Shown here one piece after another: positions 42,104 through 54,013 of a stretch of DNA of 64,000 nt. How positions within the stretch are numbered: position 1 is the first letter of the stretch; the number at the start of each line of letters is the position of its first letter. The notes beneath the pieces are model-generated. The model had not been told where the DNA came from, did no database searches, and worked only from the letters and a program-made list of their open reading frames with translations. A program made the position numbers and the translations under genes. Origin of the DNA: Erythrobacter sp. HKB08 (GTDB lineage Bacteria > Pseudomonadota > Alphaproteobacteria > Sphingomonadales > Sphingomonadaceae); assembly GCF_004114695.1 (NCBI RefSeq), contig NZ_CP035310.1:186001-250000 (forward strand). Reading direction: 5' to 3'.

Positions 42104-43078
42104 TCAGCCTGCCTGCATGGCGTTCATGCGTGCGATGATGTCGTCGGCCTCGCCCATGATGCGGTCGATCAGTTCCTGGCAGGTCGGGATGTCGTTGATG
42201 AGGCCAGCGACCATGCCGCAGCTCCAGGCGCCGGCATCCATGTCGCCTTCGGTCATGATGCGCGGGTAGACGCCCGCGACTTCCGGCAGGATGTCCTGGA
42301 TGGTGATCGCGTCGCCCAGCTCCTTTTCCTTCTCGAGCAGGCGGTCGACCGCGTCGTTCTGCATCACGCGCTCGGTATTGCGCAGCGGGCGCATGACGAG
42401 ACGCGTGTCGAGCTCGCTCGCTTCGACGATCGCGCGCTTCACGTTCTCGTGCACCGGCGCTTCCTTGGTCGCGATGAAACGCGTGCCCATATTCATGCCC
42501 TGCGCGCCCATTGCGAGGCTCGCGACGAGGCTGCGCCCGTCGGCCATGCCGCCGCTCGAGACGAAGGGGATTTCCAGCTCGTCCGCCGCACGCGGCAGGA
42601 GGATGAAGTTCGGCACGTCGTCCTCGCCCGGGTGGCCGCCGCATTCGAAACCGTCGACCGAAACCGCGTCGCAGCCGATCGCCTGCGCTTTCAGCGAGTG
42701 GCGCACGCTGGTGCATTTGTGGATCACCTTGATCCCGGCATCCTTCAGCGCAGGCAGTACTTCCTGCGGGTTGCGACCGGCGGTCTCGACCACCTTCACG
42801 CCGCCTTCGATGATGACCTTCACCAGCCCGGGATAATCCGGCGGGGTGAGCGAGGGGAGGAAGGTCAGGTTCACGCCGAACGGCTTGTCGGTCATGTCCT
42901 TGCAGCGCGCGATCTCGTTCGCGAGCTTTTCCGGCGTGCCCTGCGTCAGGCCGGTGATGATGCCGAGCCCGCCCGCATTGGAAACCGCCGCCGCCATTTC
43001 GGCAAAGCCGACGTAGTGCATGCCCCCCTGGATGATCGGGTGCTTGATGCCGAACATTTCGGTGATTGCGGTTTTCAT
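42104..43078 (-). CDS. Nitronate monooxygenase-like FMN enzyme
   Basis: 324 residues. Starts MKTAITEMFGIKHPIIQGGMHYVG (family opening, FMN phosphate region), then GFAEMAAAVSNAGGLGIITG, VDGFECGGHPGED (the conserved histidine loop) and VSSGGMADGRSLVASLAMGAQGMNMGTRF. This is the NPD/2-nitropropane dioxygenase fold, which in other members acts as enoyl reductase or nitronate monooxygenase; the in vivo substrate is not evident. The next gene on this strand ends 25 bp away. Confidence 0.9.
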   Translation of the reverse strand: MKTAITEMFGIKHPIIQGGMHYVGFAEMAAAVSNAGGLGIITGLTQGTPEKLANEIARCKDMTDKPFGVNLTFLPSLTPPDYPGLVKVIIEGGVKVVETAGRNPQEVLPALKDAGIKVIHKCTSVRHSLKAQAIGCDAVSVDGFECGGHPGEDDVPNFILLPRAADELEIPFVSSGGMADGRSLVASLAMGAQGMNMGTRFIATKEAPVHENVKRAIVEASELDTRLVMRPLRNTERVMQNDAVDRLLEKEKELGDAITIQDILPEVAGVYPRIMTEGDMDAGAWSCGMVAGLINDIPTCQELIDRIMGEADDIIARMNAMQAG

Positions 43079-43159
43079 GGATCTGTCCTCCTCTTCTTGG
43101 CGTTTTCGATACTCGCACCCGCCCCATTCGCCAAGGACGCTACGGCAGCAAAGGCGCGC

Positions 43160-43816
43160 TCAGGCGTTCGCTGCCGACTCGGCGTAGAATTCGCACAGCT
43201 GAGACACCGGGCAGCGGTCGCATTTGGGCGAGCGGCTGGTGCAGATGCGCTTGCCGAACTGGATGAGCCAGAAATGCCCGTCGCGCATCGCCCAGTCGGG
43301 GCTGCGCTCTTCGAGTTGCTGCGCGGTCCTGTCGGCCGTTTTTGCCTGCGTCAGGCCGATGCGGTTGCACACGCGGTGGACATGGGTGTCGACCGCTATG
43401 ACATCCTTCCCGAAGGTGAAGCTCATCACGATGTCGGCGCATTTGCGGCCGATGCCGGGAAGCGAGAGCAGCCCCTCGCGCGTGTCGGGCACGACCCCGC
43501 CATGCTCCGCGATCAGCGCCTCGCAGAAGCGGCGGATGTTGCGCGTCTTCATGTTGTAGAGACCGCAGGGCTTGATCGCCTGTGCGATTTGCTCGTCGCC
43601 CAGCGCCAGCATCGCTTCGGGCGTGCGGGCGAGAGTGAACAGCGCGCGCGTCGCCTTTGCGGTATTGCTGTCGAGCGACTGGGCCGAGAGCATGCAGGAA
43701 ATGCACGAGCGGAACGCGTCGGGCTGGCCTTTCGGTCCCTTGGCCCCGCGCGTGCGGCCGGGCATCGCCTCGCTCAGCCGGCGATAGACTTCCTCGACCT
43801 GCGCCTCGTTCAGCAT
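43160..43816 (-). CDS. nth: Endonuclease III (DNA glycosylase/AP lyase)
   Basis: 218 residues; removes oxidised pyrimidines from DNA in base excision repair. HhH motif LPGIGRKCADIV with the catalytic lysine, catalytic aspartate in VDTHVHRVCNRIGL, and an iron-sulfur cluster C-x6-C-x2-C-x5-C (CTSRSPKCDRCPVSQLC) at the C-terminus. Start ATG 43816 overlaps the stop of the FkbM gene by 7 bp. Last gene of a run guaA, HhH glycosylase, FkbM, nth. Confidence 0.96.
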   Translation of the reverse strand: MLNEAQVEEVYRRLSEAMPGRTRGAKGPKGQPDAFRSCISCMLSAQSLDSNTAKATRALFTLARTPEAMLALGDEQIAQAIKPCGLYNMKTRNIRRFCEALIAEHGGVVPDTREGLLSLPGIGRKCADIVMSFTFGKDVIAVDTHVHRVCNRIGLTQAKTADRTAQQLEERSPDWAMRDGHFWLIQFGKRICTSRSPKCDRCPVSQLCEFYAESAANA

Positions 43817-44670
43817 TTCCCGGCAAGCTCCGGCGGCAGCAGGATGGCGAGCCCGTTGCGCTCCTGCCCCGGCCCCATTGCGGCAAGCGTTTCGACCGTG
43901 AAATCTGGCTTGCGATGGTCGCACCACAGCAGGCGGTATCCGGCGTCGAGGAAGGGCGCGACGATCTCGCCATTGGTCGAAGCGAAGGGCGCAAGCTTCT
44001 CCGGCGAATCGCATTCGAGCAGGATCGCGGCACCGCGCCGGACCAGTTCGTCTGTGGCGGGGGGAAGGAAGCGCGCCTGCCATCCCTCGCTGTCGATCTT
44101 GAGCACATCGAGCCGCCCGTCCGCCTCTGGAAGCACCTGCAAGAGCGTGCGCTGGTCGACCTGCGTATCGGCATAGCCTTCCGGCGCAGGCGCACCCTGC
44201 GGCAGGTAGCTGAAGTTGCGCTGCGCGAGGCTAGCGGCGCCCGTCCGGTCGGACAGGAGCGTGTTCACGACTTGCACCCGCTCCAGCCGGTTCATCCCGA
44301 ACAGCGTTTCGCAATAAGTCGCCAGCGCCTGCGAGGCCTCGACCGCGATGACGGAAACATCTTCGAACAGCGCATCGGCGACGAGGCCGAAATAGCCATA
44401 GGCCGCGCCGATATCGACGAAACGCACGGGTCGCTCGCCTGCAATCCCGGTCAGCCGCGCAATCGCCGCGATCATGCCGGGTTCGTGCAGCGAAGCCTCA
44501 TCATGGCGCAAGACATACCAGTCAGCCGGTTCGATCGGCGCGCCGGTTTCGAGCCAGGGGATGCGGTAGGTCCGGCCCGCAATAGCCAGCTCGCCGTAGT
44601 GGTCGTGCGAGGCGAAAACCGGCGCAGCGCCGGCGAGCGCATCGTGCAGGGCCTCGCTCGTCCAGGTCAT
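43810..44670 (-). CDS. FkbM family methyltransferase
   Basis: 286 residues from ATG 44670, whose ATGA overlaps the previous gene. SAM-binding motif VRFVDIGAAYGYFGLVA, acidic residue after VIAVEAS, and VLKIDSEGWQARFL, the FkbM catalytic-domain signature. FkbM enzymes O-methylate sugars or small molecules. Sitting between two DNA repair glycosylase genes with overlapping ends is unexpected; the pairing may be incidental. Confidence 0.85.
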   Translation of the reverse strand: MTWTSEALHDALAGAAPVFASHDHYGELAIAGRTYRIPWLETGAPIEPADWYVLRHDEASLHEPGMIAAIARLTGIAGERPVRFVDIGAAYGYFGLVADALFEDVSVIAVEASQALATYCETLFGMNRLERVQVVNTLLSDRTGAASLAQRNFSYLPQGAPAPEGYADTQVDQRTLLQVLPEADGRLDVLKIDSEGWQARFLPPATDELVRRGAAILLECDSPEKLAPFASTNGEIVAPFLDAGYRLLWCDHRKPDFTVETLAAMGPGQERNGLAILLPPELAGKC

Positions 44671-45371
44671 GCGCGACCCGTGGCACAATCGCCGCGCACC
44701 GGACACCCCTCGCATTGCGGAGCGCGCGGTCGGCAGTGGGTCTGGCCGAGCTTCTTCAGCAGCAGGTGATGTTCGTCCATGTCGGCGGCGGACCATTCTT
44801 CCGGTACGATCGGCATCAGCGCGTCATAGGTCTTCGCCGTGTCCGCCTTGGCCGGGACTATTCCCATGCGCTGCATGATCCGGCGGTGATGGCCATCGAT
44901 CACCATCGCTCTGCGGTCGAATGTGCTCGCATTCATCACGCCCGCGCTGTTCTTGCGCGCCACGCCGGGCAGCCGCTCGAGCCAGGCCATCGCATCGCCA
45001 AGTTCGAGATTGGACAGGTGCCGCAGATCGACCGCGCCGCGCTCCTCGATGATCGCATTGAGGCAATGTTTGAGGCGCTGCGCCGCCACGCTCGGGAAGG
45101 TCTGGCGCTGAAGCTGGGCCTCCAGTTCGTCGAGAGGCGCCGCCGCCACCTTCTCCCACGACCCGTATCGCGCGAGCAGCCCATCGGTCGAGGCATTGCT
45201 CGCCGCCGTCTTGGTTTGCGCGCCGATCACCCCGTGCACCAGCACCCACTCGGGCGAACGCCGCTTGTCGGAAGGCCGCACGATCCGCCCGAACCGCTCG
45301 ACCAGCGCCGCTTGCATGCGCCGCAGGATATCGATGCGCGGATCGGAGCCGAGGGGGAGTTGGTCGGTCAA
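44667..45371 (-). CDS. HhH-GPD endonuclease III-like DNA glycosylase (second paralog)
   Basis: 234 residues from TTG 45371 (25 bp after the guaA stop); ATG 45314 is an alternative start. The core is HhH-GPD: WVLVHGVIGAQTK, helix-hairpin-helix LPGVARKNSAGVM with Lys, then VIDGHHRRIMQRMGI with the catalytic Asp, and an iron-sulfur motif C-x6-C-x2-C-x5-C (CRPRAPQCEGCPVRGDC). It is distantly related to the nth gene 850 bp downstream. The base specificity is unknown; a thymine/uracil or oxidised-base glycosylase is likely. Confidence 0.85.
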   Translation of the reverse strand: MTDQLPLGSDPRIDILRRMQAALVERFGRIVRPSDKRRSPEWVLVHGVIGAQTKTAASNASTDGLLARYGSWEKVAAAPLDELEAQLQRQTFPSVAAQRLKHCLNAIIEERGAVDLRHLSNLELGDAMAWLERLPGVARKNSAGVMNASTFDRRAMVIDGHHRRIMQRMGIVPAKADTAKTYDALMPIVPEEWSAADMDEHHLLLKKLGQTHCRPRAPQCEGCPVRGDCATGRA

Positions 45372-45396
45372 AGCCCTGAACGAAATGCCTCGAGCC

Positions 45397-46971
45397 TCAC
45401 TCCCACTCGATCGTGCCCGGCGGCTTCGAGGTATAGTCGTAGACCACGCGGTTGATGCCCTGCACTTCGTTGACGATGCGCGTGGCACAGCCTGTCAGGA
45501 ATGCGGCGTCGAAGGGGTAGACATCGGCGGTCATGCCGTCGGTCGAGGTCACGGCGCGAAGGCCGCAGACGCTGTCGTAGGTGCGATAATCGCCCATCAC
45601 GCCTACCGTCTTGACCGGAAGCAGCACGGCGAAGGCCTGCCAGATCGCATCGTAGAGCCCGGCCTTGCGGATTTCGTCGAGATAGATCGCGTCGGCCTTG
45701 CGCAGGATGTCGCAGCGTTCCTTGGTGACCTCGCCCGGGATACGGATCGCAAGGCCTGGTCCGGGGAAGGGATGGCGGCCGACGAACATGTCGGGCAGGC
45801 CCAGCTCGCGGCCCAGTTCGCGCACCTCGTCCTTGAACAGTTCGCGCAGCGGCTCGACCAGCTGCATGTTCATGCGTTCGGGCAGGCCGCCGACATTGTG
45901 GTGGCTCTTGATCGTGACGCTCGGCCCGCCGGTAAAGCTGACGCTTTCGATGACGTCGGGATAGAGCGTGCCCTGCGCGAGGAAATCCGCGCCGCCGACC
46001 TTCTTCGCCTCGGCCTCGAACACGTCGATGAAGGTCTTGCCGATGAACTTGCGCTTGGCTTCCGGGTCGGTGACGCCGGCGAGGCCTTCCATGAACATCT
46101 CTTCGGCGTCCACCACGACCAGCGGGATGTTGTAATGGTCGCGGAACATGGTCTCGACCTGTTCGCGCTCGTTCAGGCGGAGCAGGCCGTGGTCGACGAA
46201 CACGCAGGTCAGCTGGTCGCCGATCGCCTCGTGGATGAGGATCGCCGCAACCGAGCTGTCGACCCCGCCCGAGAGGCCGCAGATCACCTTGCCGTCGCCG
46301 ACCTGCTCGCGGATTTCGCGCACCTTGGTTTCGCGATAGGCGGCCATGGTCCAGTCGCCTGCGAGGCCGCAGACGTGGCGCACGAAGTTGGCGATCAGCC
46401 TGCCGCCGTCGGGCGTATGGACCACTTCGGGGTGGAACTGCGTGCCGTAGAACTTGCGTTCCTCGTCGGCGATGACCGCGAAGGGCGCGCCGTCGGAGAT
46501 CGCGACGATTTCGAAGCCGGGGGCGAACTTGGTCACCTTGTCGCCGTGGCTCATCCAGACCTGGTGCCGCTCGCCGACCTGCCACAGGCCGTCGAACAGC
46601 GCGCAGTCCTTGGTGACGGTGAGGTAGGCGCGGCCGAATTCACCGCCTTCGCCGGTTTCATGGCCCGGGCGGACCTCGCCGCCGAGCTGGTGGCTCATCA
46701 CCTGCTGGCCGTAGCAGATGCCGAGGATCGGGATGCCCGCCTCGAACAGCATTTCCGGCGCGCGCGGGCTGCCTTCTTCGGGCACGCCAGCGGGCGAGCC
46801 CGACAGGATGATGCCCTTGGGCTTGAGACGATGGAACGCCTCCTCTGCCTGGCTGAAGGGTGCGATTTCGGAATAGACCCCCGCTTCGCGCACGCGGCGC
46901 GCGATCAGCTGGGTCACCTGGCTGCCGAAATCGACGATGAGGATGGAGTCGGGGAGAAGGCTAGCGTCCAT
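45397..46971 (-). CDS. guaA: GMP synthase (glutamine-hydrolysing)
   Basis: Converts XMP to GMP with glutamine and ATP. 524 residues, typical. N-terminal glutamine amidotransferase with [15 protein letters not shown] (catalytic Cys) and [10 protein letters not shown] (His); ATP pyrophosphatase domain with [12 protein letters not shown] (PP-loop, about 235); and the dimer domain with [15 protein letters not shown], ending [10 protein letters not shown], the usual GuaA C-terminus. ATG 46971 gives the expected start [18 protein letters not shown]. Confidence 0.97.
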   Translation of the reverse strand: MDASLLPDSILIVDFGSQVTQLIARRVREAGVYSEIAPFSQAEEAFHRLKPKGIILSGSPAGVPEEGSPRAPEMLFEAGIPILGICYGQQVMSHQLGGEVRPGHETGEGGEFGRAYLTVTKDCALFDGLWQVGERHQVWMSHGDKVTKFAPGFEIVAISDGAPFAVIADEERKFYGTQFHPEVVHTPDGGRLIANFVRHVCGLAGDWTMAAYRETKVREIREQVGDGKVICGLSGGVDSSVAAILIHEAIGDQLTCVFVDHGLLRLNEREQVETMFRDHYNIPLVVVDAEEMFMEGLAGVTDPEAKRKFIGKTFIDVFEAEAKKVGGADFLAQGTLYPDVIESVSFTGGPSVTIKSHHNVGGLPERMNMQLVEPLRELFKDEVRELGRELGLPDMFVGRHPFPGPGLAIRIPGEVTKERCDILRKADAIYLDEIRKAGLYDAIWQAFAVLLPVKTVGVMGDYRTYDSVCGLRAVTSTDGMTADVYPFDAAFLTGCATRIVNEVQGINRVVYDYTSKPPGTIEWE

Positions 46972-47146
46972 GGCCGCGCGTTAAGCGGCGCGGCGAAAAC
47001 TGGCAAGCGAGTGGAGGGGGTTTGCGCGCGGATTCCTGCCTTTCGGCAAGTTTGTTGCCGGCTCGTGCAACCTCCTTGCGGTGTTCGACGAAATGCAACC
47101 TGAAAACCGGGTCGAATTTGCGGTCCGGAGAAACAGGAGACTTATC

Positions 47147-47230
47147 ATGCGCTTCATCCCCACGCGCCTGTTCGCCCTCGTATTTGCGGTATCCCTCAGC
47201 GGTGTTCTGCTGAGCCCGGCCATCGCCTAA
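47147..47230 (+). CDS. Mini-ORF encoding a signal-peptide-like 27-residue peptide
   Basis: ATG 47147 has a strong ribosome site AGGAGA 7 nt upstream. The 27 codons give MRFIPTRLFALVFAVSLSG (positive start, hydrophobic core) and end SPAIA, a signal-peptidase-like A-x-A, and then TAA. Nothing follows the signal-like part. It may be a secreted micropeptide, a regulatory leader or the remnant of a longer gene. Confidence 0.4.
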   Translation: MRFIPTRLFALVFAVSLSGVLLSPAIA

Positions 47231-47319
47231 CCGGGGCTGAACAAGGTGTTGCGCTTTTCTCAACACACATGGATGTTTTCTCATTTGTGAAAAGTCACGC
47301 GCAAGATTATTACAGCACT

Positions 47320-47517
47320 CGAGCCGGCCGACAGGAACTCCTCCTCTCCCGCCTGTCCGCCGACCGATCAGGGAATTGCCCATGTGGTAATCGACCTGGC
47401 CAGTGACATACGACCCGGATTGCGACTCCCGGTCAGTCCTGGCGAAACAGCGAGGCGCGACCGCCCGGACTTTCAGTCCTCCCCCCCCAAACCGGGTGGT
47501 CGCGTCCCTCCCCCTTT
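47320..47517 (+). ncRNA. Candidate small RNA with three hairpins and anti-SD loops
   Basis: A promoter-like TTGTGA (47285-47290), 17 bp, TATTAC (47308-47313) stands just ahead. Hairpin 1: CGGC-C-GACAGG (47325-47335) pairs with CCTGTC-C-GCCG (47352-47362, one C/C mismatch), loop of 16 nt containing CTCCTCCTCTCCC. Hairpin 2: GCCAGTGAC (47399-47407) with GTCA and CTGGC (47432-47443, 3-nt bulge). Hairpin 3: CGCGACCGCCCGG (47456-47468) with CCGGGTGGTCGCG (47492-47504), loop containing TCCTCCCCCCCC. No protein frame fits. CU-rich loops match the anti-Shine-Dalgarno type of small RNA known in alphaproteobacteria. The U-tail after hairpin 3 is weak. Confidence 0.45.
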
Positions 47518-47521
47518 CCAA

Positions 47522-47563
47522 GCGCCATCGCGCCGAGACCCAAGTGGTCCGGCACGGTGGCGC
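47522..47563. terminator. Long hairpin, probable bidirectional terminator
   Basis: GCGCCATCGCGCCG (47522-47535) pairs with CGGCACGGTGGCGC (47550-47563, one mismatch, one wobble), and GACC/GGTC extend it inside. It lies 19 bp past the stop of the minus-strand acyl-CoA synthetase gene and after the candidate small RNA. Confidence 0.65.
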
Positions 47564-47582
47564 TTGTCGATTCCGGGATTGC

Positions 47583-49133
47583 CTATTCGGGCAGGCCGCG
47601 GCGTTCGGCCTCGGCGCGAAGCTCCGTCTTCAGCAGCTTGCCGATGTGGCTGCGCGGCATCTCGTCGATCGTGTGAAGCTGTGCGAGGCGCTGGGTCTTG
47701 CCGAGCCGTGCGTTCACCGCGCCGAGGATCGCGTCCGGATCGCCGCCCTCTTCCAGCCGCACGAAGCCGACCGGCGTTTCGCCCCACTTGCGGGAGGGCA
47801 CGCCCACGACCGCGGCTTCCGCGACCGCATCTTCCTTTTCGAGTTCGGCTTCGAGGTCGCTCGGGAAGATGTTGAACCCGCCGGAAATGATCATGTCCTT
47901 CGCGCGGCCGACCAGCTCGACGAAGCCCTCGGCATCGACTCGCCCGATGTCGCCCATGCGCTGCCACGTCAGCCCGGTCGCCGGATCGGTCCAGTAACCC
48001 TCGCGCGTCTTGTCCGGCTGGTTCTTGTAGCCCGCCATCATCGTCTGGCTGAGGCCGACAAGGTTGCCCGGCGTGCCCGGCGGGACTTCGTTGTCCTCGT
48101 CGTCGAGCACTTTCAGCTCGCTGCCCGGCGCGGGCCGCCCGACCGTGTGCAGCTTGTCGGGAAATTCATGGCAGGCGAGCAGGCAGACCACGCCGCCTTC
48201 GGTCATCGAATAGATCTCTATCAGCCCGCCCGGCATGCGCCTCAGCACCTCGGCCTTGAGCTCGGCGGAGAAAGGCGCGGAGGTGCAGTATTTGAGCGCC
48301 AGCGAAGACAGGTCGAACTCGTCGAAGCGCGGCTCGTCCATCAGGCGCTGGTATTGCACCGGCACCAGCATGGTGATGGTGGTCTGGTCGGCTTGCGCGA
48401 ATTCGAGCCAGCGCAGCACATCGAACTTGCCCATCACGCGCACCGTACCGCCCGCCAGCAGCGGCGGCAGGAATGCGACCATGGTGGTGTTCGAATAGAG
48501 CGGCGTCGAGGCGAGCGAGCGCACCGGCAGGCCCGCTTCGAGATAGGACAGCGCGGTCGCGGCGAACTGGCGCCAGCGCATCTGGTGCGAATGCACGATG
48601 CCCTTGGGAATGCCGGTCGTCCCGCTCGAATAGATGATGTTGAAATGGTCCTTCGGGGAGGGCTCGAACGGCGGCGCCCTGGTGCCTTCGGGCGCCATCC
48701 AGTCCGACAGCTCCTCCAGCTTCACATGGTCGAGCGAGGGGAGGAAATCCTCGCCCAGCTCGGCCCGCTTGGCGGCATCGATGAAGATGTGCCGCGCGCC
48801 CGAATCGCGCGCCATGCCTTCCAGCTGCTCGCGGCTCGCGCTGGTCGTCAGCGGCGCGGCAACGCCGCCTGCGCGGACGGCGGCAAGGAAAACGAGTGCA
48901 TATTCGATCGAGGAATAGCCGAGGATCGCGACCGACTGGCCTTTCTCCAGCCCCGTCTCGACCAGCCGGGCCGCGGTCCGCTCGATCCGGTCGTCGAGCT
49001 GCGCCCAGGTCAGCTCGCCCCGCTCGTCGCGCAGCGCGGGCTTGTCGGGCTGCTGGGCTGCCCATCTCGACAGGATGGCGGAGTAGTTGCCGAACGGTTC
49101 GGCAAGGAGGGCTTTGGGATCGAATGTGCTCAT
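47583..49133 (-). CDS. Acyl-CoA synthetase (class I adenylate-forming)
   Basis: Activates a carboxylic acid to acyl-AMP and then acyl-CoA. 516 residues. Signatures: P-loop-like SSGTTGIPKGI (A3), YSMTEGG (A5), the hinge region MGDIGRVDAEGFVELVGRAKDMI (A7/A8), SGGFNIFPSDLE, and MPRSHIGKLLKTEL carrying the catalytic lysine (A10). Chain-length preference cannot be predicted. It is 39 bp after the ZIP-like gene on the same strand. Confidence 0.93.
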   Translation of the reverse strand: MSTFDPKALLAEPFGNYSAILSRWAAQQPDKPALRDERGELTWAQLDDRIERTAARLVETGLEKGQSVAILGYSSIEYALVFLAAVRAGGVAAPLTTSASREQLEGMARDSGARHIFIDAAKRAELGEDFLPSLDHVKLEELSDWMAPEGTRAPPFEPSPKDHFNIIYSSGTTGIPKGIVHSHQMRWRQFAATALSYLEAGLPVRSLASTPLYSNTTMVAFLPPLLAGGTVRVMGKFDVLRWLEFAQADQTTITMLVPVQYQRLMDEPRFDEFDLSSLALKYCTSAPFSAELKAEVLRRMPGGLIEIYSMTEGGVVCLLACHEFPDKLHTVGRPAPGSELKVLDDEDNEVPPGTPGNLVGLSQTMMAGYKNQPDKTREGYWTDPATGLTWQRMGDIGRVDAEGFVELVGRAKDMIISGGFNIFPSDLEAELEKEDAVAEAAVVGVPSRKWGETPVGFVRLEEGGDPDAILGAVNARLGKTQRLAQLHTIDEMPRSHIGKLLKTELRAEAERRGLPE

Positions 49134-49172
49134 GGCGCACAGTTCTATGGCAAAGAACCGGCTTGTCGAGCC

Positions 49173-49877
49173 TCAACCGCCAGCAAGCGATCCGAGGCCG
49201 AAGGCGAGGATCACGCCGAGCGATGTCGCAATACCTGCAAGGTGGCTGTCCTCCCGATAGGCCTTGGGGAACACTTCGGTCGCAAGGCTCGCGACGACGG
49301 CACCGGCAGCGAAGCAGCGGATGATGGCTAGCCAGTGCTCGTTCACCGTGTCGAGCGCGATGTTGCCCACGATCGCCGCGGCCGACAGCAACAGCGCGGT
49401 CAGGGCCCACAGGCCCATGACCTTCGCCTTCGACCGGTCGTTCTTCACCATTTCGCGCGCACCGCCCGCAGCCTCGGGCAGGTTCGACAGGAGTATCGAG
49501 CCGGCAAGCGCCGCGGTTTCCATCGGCCCTGCGCCAATCAGCGCGACACCCAGCGCGAGGTTCTCCGGAATACCGTCGAGCGTGATCGCGGCAAGCAGCC
49601 CGCCGCCCGATTCCCCGCCCCATTTCTCGTCGATCAGGTAATCGACGCCGGTGAAGGTAATCGCGCCGAGAGCTACGCCGATCATCGCGGTGGCGACCGA
49701 GCTTTTCTCGATCGAAGGCTCGATCAGTTCGCTCACGACGGAAAGCAGGAGCGCACCCCCCGCAAGCGCAATCAGGAAGCCCTCGACGCGGTTGCCGAGC
49801 GAGCCGAACGCACCCCAGGCTGCGCCGAGGATGAGCGCGCCGGACACCACCGCCACCACGATCAGGGTCATCGTCAT
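49173..49877 (-). CDS. ZIP family-like metal transporter
   Basis: 234 residues from ATG 49877 (ATG 49871 also possible); a longer frame through antisense gyrB is a shadow. Eight hydrophobic segments in the ZIP arrangement. The metal-site helices are recognisable but altered: TM4 reads LDGIPENLALG where HNxPEG is usual, and TM5 SNLPEAAGG where Q/H-D-x-P-E is usual, keeping the prolines and glutamates only. So it may carry a different metal or have lost transport. It is transcribed away from gyrB (124 bp between starts). Confidence 0.75.
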   Translation of the reverse strand: MTMTLIVVAVVSGALILGAAWGAFGSLGNRVEGFLIALAGGALLLSVVSELIEPSIEKSSVATAMIGVALGAITFTGVDYLIDEKWGGESGGGLLAAITLDGIPENLALGVALIGAGPMETAALAGSILLSNLPEAAGGAREMVKNDRSKAKVMGLWALTALLLSAAAIVGNIALDTVNEHWLAIIRCFAAGAVVASLATEVFPKAYREDSHLAGIATSLGVILAFGLGSLAGG

Positions 49878-49961
49878 GGCAGGGCAACGCGCGAGGCTCG
49901 CAATCGGTTGCAGCAAGGGCGTGCGGGGCATCGTGGAAAAACCCTGCACAAAGCGGCCTGA

Positions 49962-52912
<2,951 letters not shown>

Positions 52913-52942
52913 TCATTCGATCCGCGGGAAGGGGCGCAAGTC

Positions 52943-54013
52943 ATGGTTGAGACGAAAACGGGCCAGTCGATCGAGCGCGGCGGCTTCCTGCTGTTCCTCG
53001 CGCTCGTCTCCATTGCCCTGCTGATCGTGGTGCTGCCGTTCTTCAAGCCGATCCTGTGGGCGGCGCTCGCGGCGATCATGTTCCAGCCGCTCTACCAGTG
53101 GTTCCTCGCCAAGCGCCCCGGGCGCGAGAACCAGGCGGCGATCGCGACCCTGCTGGTCATCACCGTCGCGGTTATCCTGCCCGCCTTCTTCATCGGCAGC
53201 GCTGTGATCGAGGAAGCGGCGGGGCTCGTCCTCGCTTTCCAGCAGGGACGGATCGACGTGGCGGACTGGTTCACCCAGGTCTTCGCCGCGCTGCCCTCGA
53301 ACATCCAGGCCTCGCTCGACGAATCCGGCTTCGGCGATTTCGGGGACCTGCAGCAGCGCGCGCAGGAATTCGCGCAGCAGTCGCTCGGGCTGATCGCCCA
53401 GCAGGCGGTTGCGCTCGGCGGGAGCGTGTTCGGCTTCGTGCTCGCCTTCGGTATCGGTCTCTATACCGCCTATTTCCTGCTGCGGGACGGCAAGACGATC
53501 GGTAATTCGATCCTCCATGCGCTGCCGTTCGAACGCTCGATCGCCAACCGGCTGGCCGAGCGGTTCCTCGGCATCGTGCGTGCAACGATCAAGGGATCGG
53601 TCGTGGTCGGCCTCGTGCAGGGCGCGCTCGGCACGATCACCTTCATGATCGTCGGCATTCCTTCCGCGCTGCTGCTCGGCGTGCTGATGGCGATCGCATC
53701 GCTGCTCCCGGCACTCGGCCCCGCGCTGATCTGGGTCCCGGCGGCGATCTACCTGCTCGCGGCCGGATATGTCTGGCAGGGCATCGTCGTGATCGTATCG
53801 GGCGTTGCGGTGATCGGCATGGCGGACAATCTCCTGCGTCCGATCCTCGTCGGCCGCGACACGGGTATCCCGGACTGGATGATCCTGCTCACGACGCTTG
53901 GCGGTATCGCCCTGCTCGGCCTGTCGGGCATCGTCGTCGGTCCGCTGGTCGCAGGCCTGTTCCTTGCCAGCTGGTCGATCATGCGCGAGCAGCGCGACGC
54001 GGGCACGGCCTGA
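52943..54013 (+). CDS. AI-2E family transporter (PerM/UPF0118)
   Basis: 356-residue inner-membrane protein with about eight helices in the family's arrangement: two N-terminal helices, a periplasmic segment (QGRIDVADWFTQVF), then the pair around GFVLAFGIGLYTAYFLLRDGK and the C-terminal core GIPSALLLGVLMAIASLLPALGPALIWVP, followed by the closing LTTLGGIALLGLSGIVVGPLV. Members export autoinducer-2 or ions; the substrate here is unknown. The stop overlaps the ATG of the M50 gene by 1 bp. Confidence 0.9.
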   Translation: MVETKTGQSIERGGFLLFLALVSIALLIVVLPFFKPILWAALAAIMFQPLYQWFLAKRPGRENQAAIATLLVITVAVILPAFFIGSAVIEEAAGLVLAFQQGRIDVADWFTQVFAALPSNIQASLDESGFGDFGDLQQRAQEFAQQSLGLIAQQAVALGGSVFGFVLAFGIGLYTAYFLLRDGKTIGNSILHALPFERSIANRLAERFLGIVRATIKGSVVVGLVQGALGTITFMIVGIPSALLLGVLMAIASLLPALGPALIWVPAAIYLLAAGYVWQGIVVIVSGVAVIGMADNLLRPILVGRDTGIPDWMILLTTLGGIALLGLSGIVVGPLVAGLFLASWSIMREQRDAGTA

